Origin: Vitis vinifera
Taxonomy: Eukaryota > Streptophyta > Magnoliopsida > Vitales > Vitaceae
DNA: 64,000 nt
NCBI RefSeq assembly: GCF_030704535.1
Contig: NC_081818.1
Span: 7,553,501-7,617,500, forward strand
Reading direction: 5' to 3'
Made by a program: the position numbers and the translations under genes. This document shows, in pieces, positions 12,105 through 23,962 of this stretch; within the stretch, counting starts at the first letter, position 1, and every line of letters begins with the position of its first letter. The notes under the pieces were generated by a model, which worked only from the letters and a program-made list of their open reading frames with translations, did no database searches and was not told where the DNA came from.

Positions 12105-12182
12105 ATGGTGTCTTCAAAATTTGCCATGCTTTCATTACTTCTCATCAGCTTCCGGGACAGCTTCAGACCCTTTTGTTTTTAA
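12105..12182 (+). pseudogene. Orphan signal-peptide-like first exon, cut short
   Basis: The frame MVSSKFAMLSLLLISF begins after a purine-rich leader (AAGCAGAGAAAGCGGAGAGAAGC) that looks like an authentic 5' UTR. It then runs RDSFRPFCF and stops at 12180-12182. The hydrophobic stretch is a typical secretory signal peptide core, but no mature protein follows, because a fold-back element starts at about the stop codon. I read it as the remaining start of a small secreted-protein gene whose body is lost. The gene family cannot be named. It could also be chance. Confidence 0.35.
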
Positions 12183-12345
12183 AAACAATAGAGAGGTTGT
12201 TCTCTGAATTTTGTTTTTTGTTTTTCTTCTTTTTTTAATCTTGTTTTTAAAAATTATAATTTCAAAACAATTGCCAAATATGTAAAAAAAAAATTAAAAG
12301 TTGTTTTCTATTTTTTAAAAACTGTTTTTAAAAATTCCAACAAAC
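12172..12345. mobile_element. Fold-back MITE-like sequence
   Basis: GTTTTTAAAAACAATAGAGA at the left and the complement of TTTTTAAAAACTGTTTTTAAAAA at the right face each other around an AT-rich centre. This resembles the fold-back at 5945-6385. The ends are approximate. Confidence 0.35.
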
Positions 12346-12419
12346 ATTAATCTTACATAATTTTTTCAATTTAAAATTGTATTTATACTGTTTAATCTTT
12401 TTAATTACTATATACTGTT

Positions 12420-12615
12420 TTGAAAATCAGATCGAACCCAATTGATCGGTGGACTTTCTGGTCTGATCCTTTCTATTAAATCAAACATTTGAACCAGCCC
12501 TAAAGCCGTTGAACCAACGATTAGACCGGTGAACTGGTTGGATCGGATGATTCCATATAAACCGAATTGTTCAATTCCCTTGCTCTTCCTTTCATGAAAT
12601 GAGCCCAATTTAAAA
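12420..12615. repeat. Interspersed repeat of the 'accggttcaacc' kind
   Basis: Repeated short phrases (TTGAACCAGCCC, TTGAACCAACGA, GACCGGTGAACTGG) identify a common plant interspersed repeat. A second fragment lies at 14930-15080. No reading frame. Confidence 0.4.
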
Positions 12616-12682
12616 CCCACCTCTTCCCCCTCTTTTAAGAAAAAAACCTAGCTGCCTTCCATTTAATGATATTCAATAAAAA

Positions 12683-13027
12683 CCCAACCCAATCAACCCT
12701 TAATGTGTCATACCTTAATTTAGTATACATGACTTGTTGAGTTAACAATCCACATCCCATGTGAGATTCATGATGCCCAACCCAATCACCCCTATGTATC
12801 ATACCTTAATTCAGTACACATGACTTGTTGAGTTAGCAATCCACATCCCATGTGAGATTCATGATTTTAAGTATAAGAAAAAAGAATGAATTAAAACTCA
12901 CTTAAATGATTTGATATTCAGTAAAAGTCCAACCCAGACACCCCTTAATGTGTCATACCTTAATTCACGGTAGACATGGCTTGTTGAATTAACAATCCAC
13001 ATCCCATGTAGGATTCATGATTTTAAG
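12683..13027. repeat. Three tandem copies of a ~92-bp unit
   Basis: Copies at about 12683-12774, 12775-12866 and 12928-13027 share CCCAACCCA, 'atgtgtcataccttaatt', 'acatgacttgttgagttaac' and CCACATCCCATGTGAGATTC. Copies 1 and 2 abut. Copies 2 and 3 are separated by about 60 bp of unrelated sequence. No coding frame. Confidence 0.65.
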
Positions 13028-14726
13028 GAAGCAAAACACATAAAATATGGGAATAGTAAAGTCCAAAAAAAAAATTTCAATTTGAATGTTAATGTTACAC
13101 AAATAAATGTGATATTAAATAAATGAATGTTTCACAAATAATAGTGAAGACAGTATGGTTTGTGGTATTAAATAAATGGATGTTACACAAATCAATTTGA
13201 TATTAGTAATTGTAATAAACAATAAGAGGAAGTTACATTTGAATAATAAAAATAATTTGGAAAGTTATAAAATTGAGGAAAGAGAAAAATAAATGATATA
13301 GTAGGGGTATTTTAGAAAGGAAAAATGTGAAACATCTTGTAGTTTTATAGATAGTATAATTTTTTTTAGTTTCATTTAAACTTCTATAATGTAAAGATGA
13401 GATCATCGTATGATCCAATATTTAAGTCCAAATGAATATTTTAATGTTAATCAAATTTTTTTAGATAAAATAAAAATTTAACCCAATTTAAGCTCTTTTA
13501 AATAAAACTTAATTACAGAGTTCAAGTTAACGTAGTTTAGATTATCATTATAATTAAGAAAAAAAAAAGAATACTATACTTTTAAAGATAAATAAATAAA
13601 GAACGGCAAATATGTCACAAAATATACTTCTACCTCTATGAAAAGTTTCTAAACCAGGCCATTGGTTAAAAACCCACATTTTTATAATTGACAAAACTTA
13701 CATATGTCTTAGAAATTGCCCCCCAAATTGAAATCTTGACTCCACCGCTAAATATTTGTGAATATAACATAAACCCAATATATTTTTTACGGGTTTGGAT
13801 TAAGTATGAATAGATTTGAATTAAATTTGTGTCGACTTGCATAACTTGTTTAATAAATAAATAATTTTTGGGTCAACCTATATAATACGAATTTGATCCA
13901 CATTAACTCGTTTAATAATTTCATTATTAACCTAATTATTATTTTTAAACTATTTAACCCACATTTGACTCATTTTAAATTTATTTTAAAATAAAAAAAT
14001 TAATTGATTCATAAATATGCTTTGTTGAGACATTAATTATATAAATATATATAAGACCTAACTTAACCTGATTATTAAATGGGTTACACGACGTGTTACT
14101 TGTTTAATAATTAGGTAGTATTTGAGTTTATGTTTTTGACACAATTATTATTCATGACAAGTTTGGACTGAGTTATGTAGTAAAATACCTAGACTTTGAT
14201 ACAACACGAACACGACCCACCAACACGAATCGATACCATTTCAATGTACCATCCTCTAACCAACCCCACCTCCAATACAATCAACTTATTACTCTTATAT
14301 ATCTTGAGGTCTAATTCCATTTCATTAACTTCATAAAAAGTTTCAGTACATCTTGCATCATAGCCTTGGGTTAAACAACAAACACCCCAATATCCCTTAA
14401 CGAATGCCAACTAATTTGAATCATCATGGATTTATAGTGGGATTAAGAAGATGGGTTTGGAAACTAAATGGGACACGCTACATCATTAGGGTTTATCTGT
14501 GACAAAGCTGGGTAAATCCAGGGATCTACAAAGATAGAGGAGAATAGCTTGATGTGGCAAGTCATAAAAATAGGGGACTAAGGAAAGGAACTATACCTTG
14601 CTTATACTCTAAAATCAAATGTTAACATTGATAACTAGATGCATTCATCCATTAATTGTAGTTGACTACCTTTTTTTCTTTTTTCTTTTTTCTATTATGA
14701 AATAAATATTGCTGAAATACATGGAC
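13028..14726. other. Intergenic AT-rich DNA with repeat remnants
   Basis: A short direct repeat ('atattaaataaatg.atgtt.cacaaat') occurs at about 13112-13205. The part 13780-14250 has 'gggtcaacctat', 'aacccacatttgac' and 'caacacgaacacgacccacc' phrases of a widespread plant element with facing arms. No gene is recognised in 14250-14726. Confidence 0.35.
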
Positions 14727-14782
14727 TTGCAGGAGCTCAGATTGTGGACCAATTCAGAAATGGAGGACTAATGGATTGGACG
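14727..14782 (+). pseudogene. Small relic of PR-4 exon 2
   Basis: After a TTGCAG acceptor-like sequence, ATTGTGGACCAATTCAGAAA followed by TGGAGGACTAATGGATTGGA matches the exon-2 segment of the PR-4 genes that encodes [13 protein letters not shown]. In this copy the Cys codon is changed (TGC to TTC) and the rest of the exon is gone. It is about 540 bp upstream of the larger PR-4 pseudogene and on the same strand, so it is probably a remnant of a further tandem copy. Confidence 0.5.
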
Positions 14783-14929
14783 TGGGTGTCTGTGTCCTGG
14801 AAGCCAGTCATAAATGATTTATTTTAAACTAGATGTCTTCGGCGGCGTGTGCTGGACCTTGCAACAATAATTGTAGTGCAAGTTTGGGTAGATTCGTGTG
14901 GTGGGCTGCCATCAAAGTTGGGCCAGATG

Positions 14930-15080
14930 GTTACAGCTCCCATTGAAAATTTTGGTCACCCAGCCCATGACCGGTTCTTCATGTACCAGACGGTTCTTCC
15001 GGGTCAGGGGAACGGATCGGCCAACCAGACTGAAAAGGTTCAACCAGTCAGTTTGATCCAATTTTTAAAACCATAGTTTT
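14930..15080. repeat. Interspersed repeat of the 'accggttcaacc' kind, second fragment
   Basis: GACCGGTTCTTCATGTACC, GACGGTTCTTCCGGGTC and GGTTCAACCAGTC resemble the repeat at 12420-12615. No coding capacity. Confidence 0.4.
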
Positions 15081-15267
15081 TTTCTCCTTTACTGTTCTCT
15101 CTCAAAGCTTTGGTTGTTCAACATTTTTTTTCTCAGCTTTTATTTTTTTTCGAGATTTTTGCAAAACAAATAATAATAAAGGTGAATTTAAAACCAATGA
15201 TGAAAATATTAATAAACACAAATATATTAATACTTAAATTTTAAGGGTATATCATAAATGAGGATAA

Positions 15268-15542
15268 ATATATCAAAAGCAAGGTGGTGGTGTTGCTGTC
15301 TCTAGTGGTTGGTGCCGCTGCCCAGAGCGCTAATAATGTGAGGGCCACCTACCATTACTATAATCCGGAGCAAAATGGATGGGACTTGAACGCAGTGAGC
15401 GCCTACTGCTCCACTTGGGATGCCAGCAAGCCCTTGGCATGGCGCAGCAAGTATGGATAGACTGCCTTCTGTGGACCTTCTGGCCCTACTGGCCAAGCTA
15501 CCTGTGGCAGGTGCCTTAGGGTAAGATTCTAATTATCAAACA

Positions 15543-15582
<40 letters not shown>

Positions 15583-15790
15583 CATGTATATATAACCTGA
15601 ACAATTTGAGGTGTGCAGGTGACAAACACTGCCACAGGAACTCAGGCAACAGTGAGAATAGTGGACCAATGCAGCAATGGAGGATTGGATTTGGATGCCG
15701 GAGTGTTCAATCAACAAGACACTAATGGGGTTGGCTATGCCCAAGGCCATCTTATAGTCAAATTACCAGTTCGTGCACTGTGTTGAAGAT
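15268..15790 (+). pseudogene. PR-4 (barwin) pseudogene, class II type
   Basis: Near-identical copy of the functional gene at 32012-32538, intron and CT microsatellite included. Exon 1 covers about 15273-15520 (donor GTAAG at 15521) and exon 2 runs from 15619. Three lesions are visible. The start codon and first codons are missing: the match begins at AGCAAGGTGGTGGTG, and the nearest upstream ATG is out of frame. The Trp codon in SKYGWTAFC is a TAG stop (near 15458). An extra A in exon 2 (GTCAAATTACC against GTCAATTACC) shifts the frame before the last residues. The signal-peptide Cys is Gly here (VVGAAAQ), and the barwin Cys residues before the stop are kept. It is preceded by AT-rich DNA with no recognisable promoter, so it is very probably silent. 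Confidence 0.9.
15545..15579. repeat. (CT)n microsatellite in the PR-4 pseudogene intron
   Basis: An uninterrupted CT dinucleotide run just after the donor site. The functional paralogue has a shorter run at the same intron position (32296-32322), so the microsatellite predates the duplication. Confidence 0.9.
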
Positions 15791-18299
15791 CTGTGTGTAT
15801 TTCATTTATCATAAAATTTTGAAATTTTTGTACTGATTACTAGTTTGCGAGAGAAGTACAGTCAAACCCTCTTCCACTGGCATATAGTGGGCACAAACAT
15901 ATGTTCATACTTAGCTGATGAGTTATGTGACCATCGAGGCAATTGTAGAAAGAAATTTTGGAGTAGTATATCAAATCTTATCCAAATCAACATAGAACAT
16001 CCCCTATAGTGTCTCATTATGCCCCAAATTTATTTGATCACATCAGATTTTAGGATCTTCAACCCCTTTTGAGTGATATATATATCATAGTAATGCCTCC
16101 CTGTCAACTATATATTTATATTCATAGCCATATTGCAGCATCTAGGCATTAAATAACTTGTTGGCAGTGAGCACAAACATGACTATGTTACCAAAAAGTC
16201 TTCTCATTGCCCCTCATGCCATTTGATTTTTGGTTTACTTGCTTTCTCAACATTGCCCCTTTAGATTGAATCAAACATGATCACCATAAGAAACATGCAA
16301 GAGTAGCATACATCATGCCTCTATTTCATGACATGGTCAAAAGTTGTATTGAGCATAGCAAAATATTGGATCATTCAAAGTATAATTATCTATAAGGACT
16401 TGGATAATTAAGAAGTATAGATTCATTCTTCCACTTTCTCATCTTGGTCACCAATTAAGCACATGCAATAAGAAATACATGTATGGTGGAGCTCTCTTCT
16501 TAGTGCTCAAAACTAGTGCTTTTCCACATGTAAAAGAAGGTTTTTATAAAGTTTTTCGGTTCAAATCATTATTTTTAAACTTAAATATATGCTTAGCCCT
16601 TATTTGTGGGACTAATGTTTGAATCTAGTATAAAAGGCAGCAAAAAGTGGGTAAAAAACACAAATCAAGCAAATATCAAGACAACCCAAATACCCAAGGG
16701 TAATGGGAGGAAGGTGGAGATGCTGGAAATTCATGAGAGAGGGATGAAGATGCACAAAAATATGAAAAACGCAAGGAAAGGGAGGAGAGGTTTAAAATGC
16801 TAGTTGCAAATTGACACACAAATTGATGAAAGGAAGAAGTTAAAGAGGATTTCGACACAAGAAAGGGTGTAATAAATAGTGCAAAATTTGCTCCCAACAC
16901 ATAATTTCAACATCAAATTGGTAACAATAAGGCATGGTATCAGAGTTTTGATACGAGGCATAAAATGGACTTCAACTTTATTTCGATACTAAAATTGATA
17001 CTAAACCTACTTTTGATACCAAAATGATACCATGTCCAATTTCGGTACCAAATCAACCCAGGCTTATGTATTATTTCTAGGCAGAAACCTTCAAATTTTG
17101 GGATTTCATTATCAAAATGAATTGATACCACTTTGATGTAAGCTGTAGATTTCGACAAACACACAAAAATATAATTTGAGTTGATTAGGATATTTTTAAA
17201 TTGTGAATTTATTGAAAATCAACATTGGAAGCATCACATTGAAGAGATTCGATTTTGATACAGGGAAGTTCCATTTTTTATTACTTAATTTTCAATACAA
17301 GGCCATTTTTTGTGTCAAAATTTTGGCACCAAGTCTATCTAATGTTGCCTTTGATCTTAGGATGACCCATTTTTACTTATTTCTTTTTGGGGATGTATTT
17401 TTCAAACATTGTCTACTAATGTGTTATTTTAGAATTTAATTCTAATTAAGATTAAGGTTACAACATATATACGCGCGCACACATATATATATATTCTTCT
17501 TGCCAATGAACAATGGGTTGCGAAAAGGAATTTTTCATCATGCTTGGTTAATTTCTTTTCAATTTGATCAAGATATAGCAAGGAAAATGGATATCTATCC
17601 CGGAAATCATAGAGAAAAAAGATAACTTTTCTTATGGTTCCCATGTTTGAGTTTGAACTTCATACATAAAGTGGATGCTTATTAGGGGTCTAGTGATGCT
17701 TTCATTCACTTGATCAATGGCTAACTTGATTTGATCTTTTGTTATCAAAATTTGAGGAGCATCTACAAGATGGATAAAAAGTTTTTCGTGTAGAAAACGA
17801 AAAACTTGTTGTTCCACACATACTTTTAAAATAAACTTTTCCAAAATTGAAAAACAAAAGATTAAAAGTAGTTCCTTTTATACATTTGGGATCTAAATTG
17901 ACTTGAAACACTCGAGTTTCAAATTTAAACTTATCTATATTGACTGTTCATTCTTAGAAGAAATAGTTTCCTTTTTTTTTTCTTTTGACTTTTCATATGT
18001 GGAAATTGAGTTGGAAGGAAGGGGATAGCATATTGGGTATAAAAAAACCAATCAGCATAGAGTGCATGAAAATATAATAATTTTTAGAATGAGCATAGCT
18101 TTCTTAAATTTGGAAAAGTTAGGTTTTGAAATCCTAATTATTTTCAAGCTTGCAACCCACAACATGCTTTTCCCTTTAAAATTTTTTTTGTAAGAATTTG
18201 TTAAAAATAATTTGTTATCTATTAGTCAACTTAATTAGTCATATGATAATTTTTACGCTTTCAAATTTAATGCTAATAGTTTCTTTATTAAGTATCAAT
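15791..18299. other. Intergenic DNA downstream of the PR-4 pseudogene
   Basis: No gene is recognised. TGGTATCAGAG at 16935-16945 equals the initiator-tRNA-Met primer-binding site of plant Copia elements and could mark the 5' end of the Copia relic that becomes recognisable at 18300, but no LTR could be matched to the 3' side. The part 16950-17060 has a cluster of GATAC words ('tttcgatactaaaattgatac'). An alternating AC/AT tract lies at about 17466-17493. Confidence 0.35.
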
Positions 18300-18659
18300 C
18301 AAAGACAATCGATCTTGGCCATAGGGAATAAGATAAGGGAACCCTTTATGTGCTTGGAGAAGGAGAAATTGAAGCCCTTAATATAGAGGAAGGAGCACCA
18401 TCAATCATTTGGCATGCTCATTTAGGGTATCCAAATTTAAAATATCTGCAAACATTAGAAAATAAGAAAGTTATCCATGTTCCAAATTGGTTAACCAAAG
18501 ATACTTTTAGTTACAAGTTTCCAAGTTGGTAAATGTTACAACCTTTTCTTCAATAAATCATATTCTCTTTCAAAATTTCATTTGGGAAAAATCATAGTGA
18601 TTTAAGAGGGCCTACTCCCACTCTTTCCTTTTAGAAATCTCAATATGGTATGTCCATAC

Positions 18660-21600
18660 TGTAGACCCTCCATTTTTTTTCCTTTAACACATGTCTTTAA
18701 GTTCACTTCCAATGTCCCATAGTAGTTCTTTAATGGCCTATTACTACTCATGTAGCTTATCTTTTTTGAGCCACTTTGGAGACTTTGATTGAGGGGTTTA
18801 TCCAGCTCCACATTATGACCTTAGCTGCCCTTCAAGTTTAGATTAGGCTTCACTTAGGTGCACTTTAGGTTAGACTTAGTTAGACCCACCGAGTCTCACC
18901 CTAGACCCGTATAGGTATACCCGGCCCATTAGGCACCACCTTAGGCCTGTCTAGGTTCACTTAGGCCCACTTAAGCACACTTGGCCCATTAGACATTCTT
19001 AACATGACTTGTATGGTTGCATGACTCATTTATCTCATTCACTTATTTATTTATTTTTATTTATTATTATTATTATCAATTACTTTTATTTAATCATTTA
19101 TTATATTTTAATTTATTTTCATTGTTATCAATCACTTTTATTTATTTAGTTATTTATTGTTTTTTTATTTATTTGTTTATTATCTTGTTATTTGTTCATT
19201 TATTATTATTATTTTATCATTCTCCGATTTATTTATTTATTTTATTCATTTATTTAATTTAATAATTTGAAGTTTTTATAGAAAAATCTACCAATGGAGA
19301 AGTTTTTGGAAAAGGTAGAACTCTTTAGGTGATATGCATGGAATGGTTTTTTGAAATTTAAAAGGGATTTTATGGTGGATGAGACAGAGAATTTGGAAAG
19401 AAGAAGACTCCTGAGGTGGAATGACTGCCAATTGCTATAAAAAGCATAGGCAGATGGGTTTTGGAGGAGGCAAAGAGATAGAGAAAGAGAGGTTTTCAAA
19501 AAGAAAGATTTTTTCAGCACACATTGATAAAGAGAGAGGGAGCTCATCTGGGTCATCAGGTTTAGTCAAAGAGAATAGGAGTTCGTTAGTCTTTGGGGAA
19601 GCAGAAAAGGACTTTCAGGTATGATCCTCATGGTTGCCTGTACATTTCTTTTCAACAGTCTGAATTTGTGTATTAATGCTAAAGATCGTTTTTTATTCTT
19701 GTTATGGTTTGAGTATGGATTACTTGTGGCATGGTCTTCGAACTCTTTCCCTTCCACACCATTCCCTTCTCTTCTTTACTATGTTTGGATGTCGTTTGTT
19801 GGATTACTGGTGACTTTGAATGTTGATTATCCATCTCTTGCTCATCTGATTTAGTATGAGGATGGTCTGATTTCATTTTAACTGCACTATGCCTTGGAAA
19901 TCATACGTTTGTTTAGATTTTTTTTTTCTTTTATTTCCCTCTACCACCCCTTTAAGCTCATGGATTACTCGTGAAATGGCATTTGATTTGAAAAGATTAT
20001 TCTTTTGTTTGTTGGTTTGTTTGTTTATTTGTTTGTTAATTATAACCTTGATCTTCTCCTTGTTTTCTTGAGTTTTTTTTTGTTTGGTTTTTTTCTGTTC
20101 TATTTACTCTCCATCCTTGGGTTTCTGCTTCACATCAAAGAAAAGAGCCTACCGAAATACATTTGTTTGTTAGAAAATATTGGCCATCTTTACATAATGG
20201 ATAGAGATCACAAAAAACGGTAATAGCATCATCACCATATCTCTGTTTTGATACATTTTCTCTCATGGTCTGGGTCCCTTGATTTTGACTTCCACCTTTT
20301 GATTTCGGGAACTTGGATGAGGAACCTAGCGGGTAAGTGCCAAGCTCTTCGGATAGTGCTAAACCGAACCCAAGGATAGCTGCAAGTTGCTTAGATGTAA
20401 ATTCATTAGGAAATTGAGGAGAAAGTTGGCCATGAGACTGCTTTTTGGGAATTTACTTTCGTAATTTTGTGATAATGCAATCTATTTTGATATAGGTCAC
20501 ATCCTTGTTTATGGGAGGTTATCTTGCTACAGTTTCATTGACCTTATCATGCTTGAGTATCATTCTATCCTCATGTGGATGTTTTTTTTTAAATCCCCCA
20601 ATCTCTGTTCTTCATCACCTGTACCTTTTGTTGCAAACATTTGGTTGGTTGTTGAGTTATTTGTTGAACCTGTTTTTCTTTATGAATGGACTGGTCAACA
20701 TTTGGGGTTATCTCGTTTGTCTTTCATACCCATTACATGCATCTTCCTAGAGAACATATAACCCAAGCTTATGAAATCCTGGAGATGATGGCTAATCACA
20801 TCTGGATGTGGGGTATATTGGTGATGTTTGTCGGAATGGTCTGGGTATATTGCGTCTTAGCCCCAAGTTCATCCATGTGGCACCGGCCTCCAAGCATAGA
20901 ATTCTTATTGGGTGACACGTGAGTGCTAGACTCTCATTTTTTCATGGCCATGCATGACCATTTTTCTTCATTCTCCCATCTCAATCACTAACCTCAACTT
21001 CACAACCATGGTCTCTAAGCGATACTATTATTGGAAAGAGAATAGGAACAACACCCCAATTCCAATCCAAAACCAAAGATTCCATCATGCATAGCATACC
21101 CACACTAAGAAGTTTGAGAAGCCTAAGCTATCCGTGTGGATTGTCGGCGTTCAAAAAAATTGTGAACTCGTTGATGTGGAGTTCATGTATGTTGCGAAAT
21201 GAACAAAAAAAAAAAGGTACATTTTTGCAGGTCATTAACACTTTCAGATGCCTCTGAGGAAATTAAATTCATGGGATTGTACCCCATAGCATTAGCAGTT
21301 TGATGTCTCTTGTTGCTTTGAGCTCTTTGTGAAAGTCCATGCATAAAATGGTCAACGGTCTGCATATGGGCAGACATGCTATCATCTTTCATGCAATCAA
21401 CAATGCTACAAGGGACAAAGTGCATTTGGAATTCAATTTTAGCACACAACTCTACTGCCGCTATGAATGGACTCCATTAACAACCGCATCAAGGATTGAA
21501 AACGAGATGGTTTGCGTCCTCTTTGAAGCCATGTTACAACATGCAACATAAGTAATATAGAATCAACTAGCCTCCACAAACGATCTTACCTACACGCATC

Positions 21601-23449
21601 ATTCACTCATTCTCAAGGGTAGTCACACCATCCTCCTCTTTCTTTGTTTTGTTAAACGATTCCAGCTTCCTTCAAATTTCATCCTTAAAGAGTTTCTAGA
21701 TTCATAAAAAATTCAGATTTCAAGAAACCTCTTGTTGTCATTTTCTCTCATGGCATTCTCACCATTTTATTTGATTTTCAACTATTCTCTTGTTTTTATT
21801 TGATTTTCAACAAGCATGAACAAACTTCATAGTGCCAAATAATGGAATCAATTGAACCAACTCATGGAAAAGTAATTTGGGACTTGATGGAACCCCTACA
21901 TAAGAAAAATTTTCAAAACTCTTCCTTGCTAACAGTTTTCATTCAATCATTGACTTTCTAGATTTAAAATTCGTTTTAGCAACTTTAGAATATTTCACAA
22001 AAATTTCTAAAACTTGTATGATTTTTCTCACGTCTTGAACTTAAATTTAAAATTCCGTTTGAGTTAGAAAGAGATTCTAGAATAGAATATATAAATGAGT
22101 ATTTAAGGGGCTTTGTTTTCACCTAGTTCTGGACACTCGAAATCTTCCTGTAAAAAATAAAATAATAGATGACTTTTTAAATTTGACTCGATATTTTTCC
22201 TTGATTCTAGACTTCTTGAAATTGATCTTAGACATAAAATATTAAAAAAATATGCATTTTTGAGGGAGATATGATTTTTCAAATTCGTACCTACTGTACA
22301 TAATGGAATTTGGACATCGGATTAGTTGGAGTGTTTTAAAAATATTTTGAGTACTCTCCGACCTGGATTTATTTTTCCTGTGATATAGACACTTTGAACG
22401 ATGTGTGTGATTTTTTGTATGATTTTATGTGATCTTTTATTCTTTTTAAAAAATTTGTTTATGCATGTCACCATTTTTTTACCTAATCTAAACCTTCTGG
22501 AACTTTTGGGTGTCTTTGCTGCAATTTGACATTTAAATGAGTGTTTGGCTTTTGGTATCTTGTTCTAGACGTATAGGAGTTGTTTCCTGAAATTTTTTTT
22601 GTAGTTAAATTCCACTCTAAGATATTTTTTTCAAAAATTGTTTTGTGATACTTCATTTTCTAACTGCATGCTGATGGTTTTATACTTTACTTGGAATTGT
22701 TATTATTTTTGGAGTCATTTGATTTATCTTAGCTCAATTTCGGTTTTGGTACTATATATTAAACATATTAAATATGTTATATAATATATACTTGTCCTAA
22801 CCACTCTAGCCTTTTTTTGAGGAATCTTATAAATTATGCATGTTATCCAAGTACGCTCTCTATGACTTACTTTTCAGAATTCTATGAACATGCATGTTGT
22901 TGTGAGCCTTATTTACGCTTGATGTGATCCTTAGGTGCTTAGATGTATGCTTGGATAAAATACATGTTGTGTGTTATATTTTTATACTAAATTTGATGTT
23001 TTATGATAGCGCTTGAGAAACAATTCAGGTACACACCCTAAATCTTCTTTATGATTATGATTGGTTTTTTTTATTTGGCATGCTATTTTTTTTATTTTTT
23101 ATTTTTAAATCACCTAGCATACCTAGGTATCTATAATCAACCAATTAATTGTCACATTTCCCTCAACTTAGTCAGTAGAAACCTTTGTAGGGCTTAGAGG
23201 GGTGCTACCTTTTAGAGGTACCTTCCCAATAAGTAACCTGATCCCTGAACCTAGACTTGAGTTTTTCAAATATACGTTTTTCCAAAAACTATGGAGTCAC
23301 TTCTTTAAGGTTTTATTTCTTGTTTTATTTTCCCTTTTAAAATAAAATAAAATAAGTGGCGACTCCAACTTTTACAAAACCAATTTTTCACCAATAAAAA
23401 TGAGTCTTGTCGATTGAGTGGGGACGCATGTGAAAAATGCTGGTCCACA
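18660..23449 (+). mobile_element. Long solo LTR (4.79 kb), probably Gypsy type, nested in the Copia integrase
   Basis: The segment begins TGTAGACC and ends GGTCCACA (7 of 8 bases inverted), and both sides carry the identical 5-bp target duplication CATAC (18655-18659 and 23450-23454). Removing it and one CATAC rejoins the Copia integrase, which confirms the boundaries. Near the right end, AATAAAATAAAATAAGTGGCGACTCC and GAGTGGGGACGCATG phrases recall the 3' part of long plant Gypsy LTRs, suggesting + orientation. Repeated TTAGGCCCA-like words lie near the left end (18830-18990), and T-rich ATTT repeats at 19030-19260. No retroviral domain is visible inside; the reading frames within (for instance 20505-20922 and 21183-21449 minus) match nothing I know. 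Almost 5 kb is long for an LTR, though known for Ogre-like Gypsy elements. Confidence 0.75.
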
Positions 23450-23571
23450 CATACACTATGTTACTTGTTATTTTATTCAATTCTTATTGATGATTTTACA
23501 TGATAAACATGATTGTATCCTTTAAAATATAAAAATGATTTTTATACTTGTTTCCTTTAATTTCAAACATG

Positions 23572-23962
23572 AAAAACTCTAGCCCATGATCTTAAGGTTG
23601 TAGATGCTATGAATAACTGTGGATGACATGAATGACTGACTCTTACACTCAGGCCTCTATATACTATGACTAGCTCAAGGCTGTTATTGATTTGAAATAC
23701 TCTGTATCATCAACTCAAGGCTATAGATGCTATGAATAGCTTGAGGTTGGGGGTTGAAATAATCAACTCCAGGTCGTGAGCTAAAGGCTCTAGATCCTAT
23801 GAAAAAGTTAAGGCTATGTATGAGATGAACGACTCCGGGTCATGAGCTCAGGCATTTAGAGACTATAAATAGCTCAAGCCTATGGTTGACATGGAACACT
23901 CTGGTCATGACCTTAAGGCTTTAGATGCTATGCACAACTCAAGGCTATGGTTGATATGACCG
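23572..23962. repeat. Minisatellite of ~65-bp unit, about six degenerate copies, inside Copia integrase
   Basis: The phrase TAGATGCTATGAATAGCTCAA and relatives recur at 23601, about 23655, 23724, 23791, 23857 and 23922, spaced about 65 bp, with GGTCATGAGCTCAAGGC preceding and 'aaggctatggttgatatgaa' following. The Copia integrase frame breaks off at about 23571 and resumes at about 23963 (VENQF), so the array is an insertion into an already dead element. Confidence 0.7.

Noticed and set aside
16935..16945. Primer-binding-site match TGGTATCAGAG, possible 5' end of the Copia relic
   Set aside because: Perfect 11-bp match, but no LTR could be paired with the 3' side and no gag follows for over 1 kb, so it was not annotated as an element end.
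19017..19262. 81-codon frame rich in Phe, Ile, Leu and Tyr
   Set aside because: Translation of ATTT repeats inside the long LTR; it looks like a membrane protein only because of composition.
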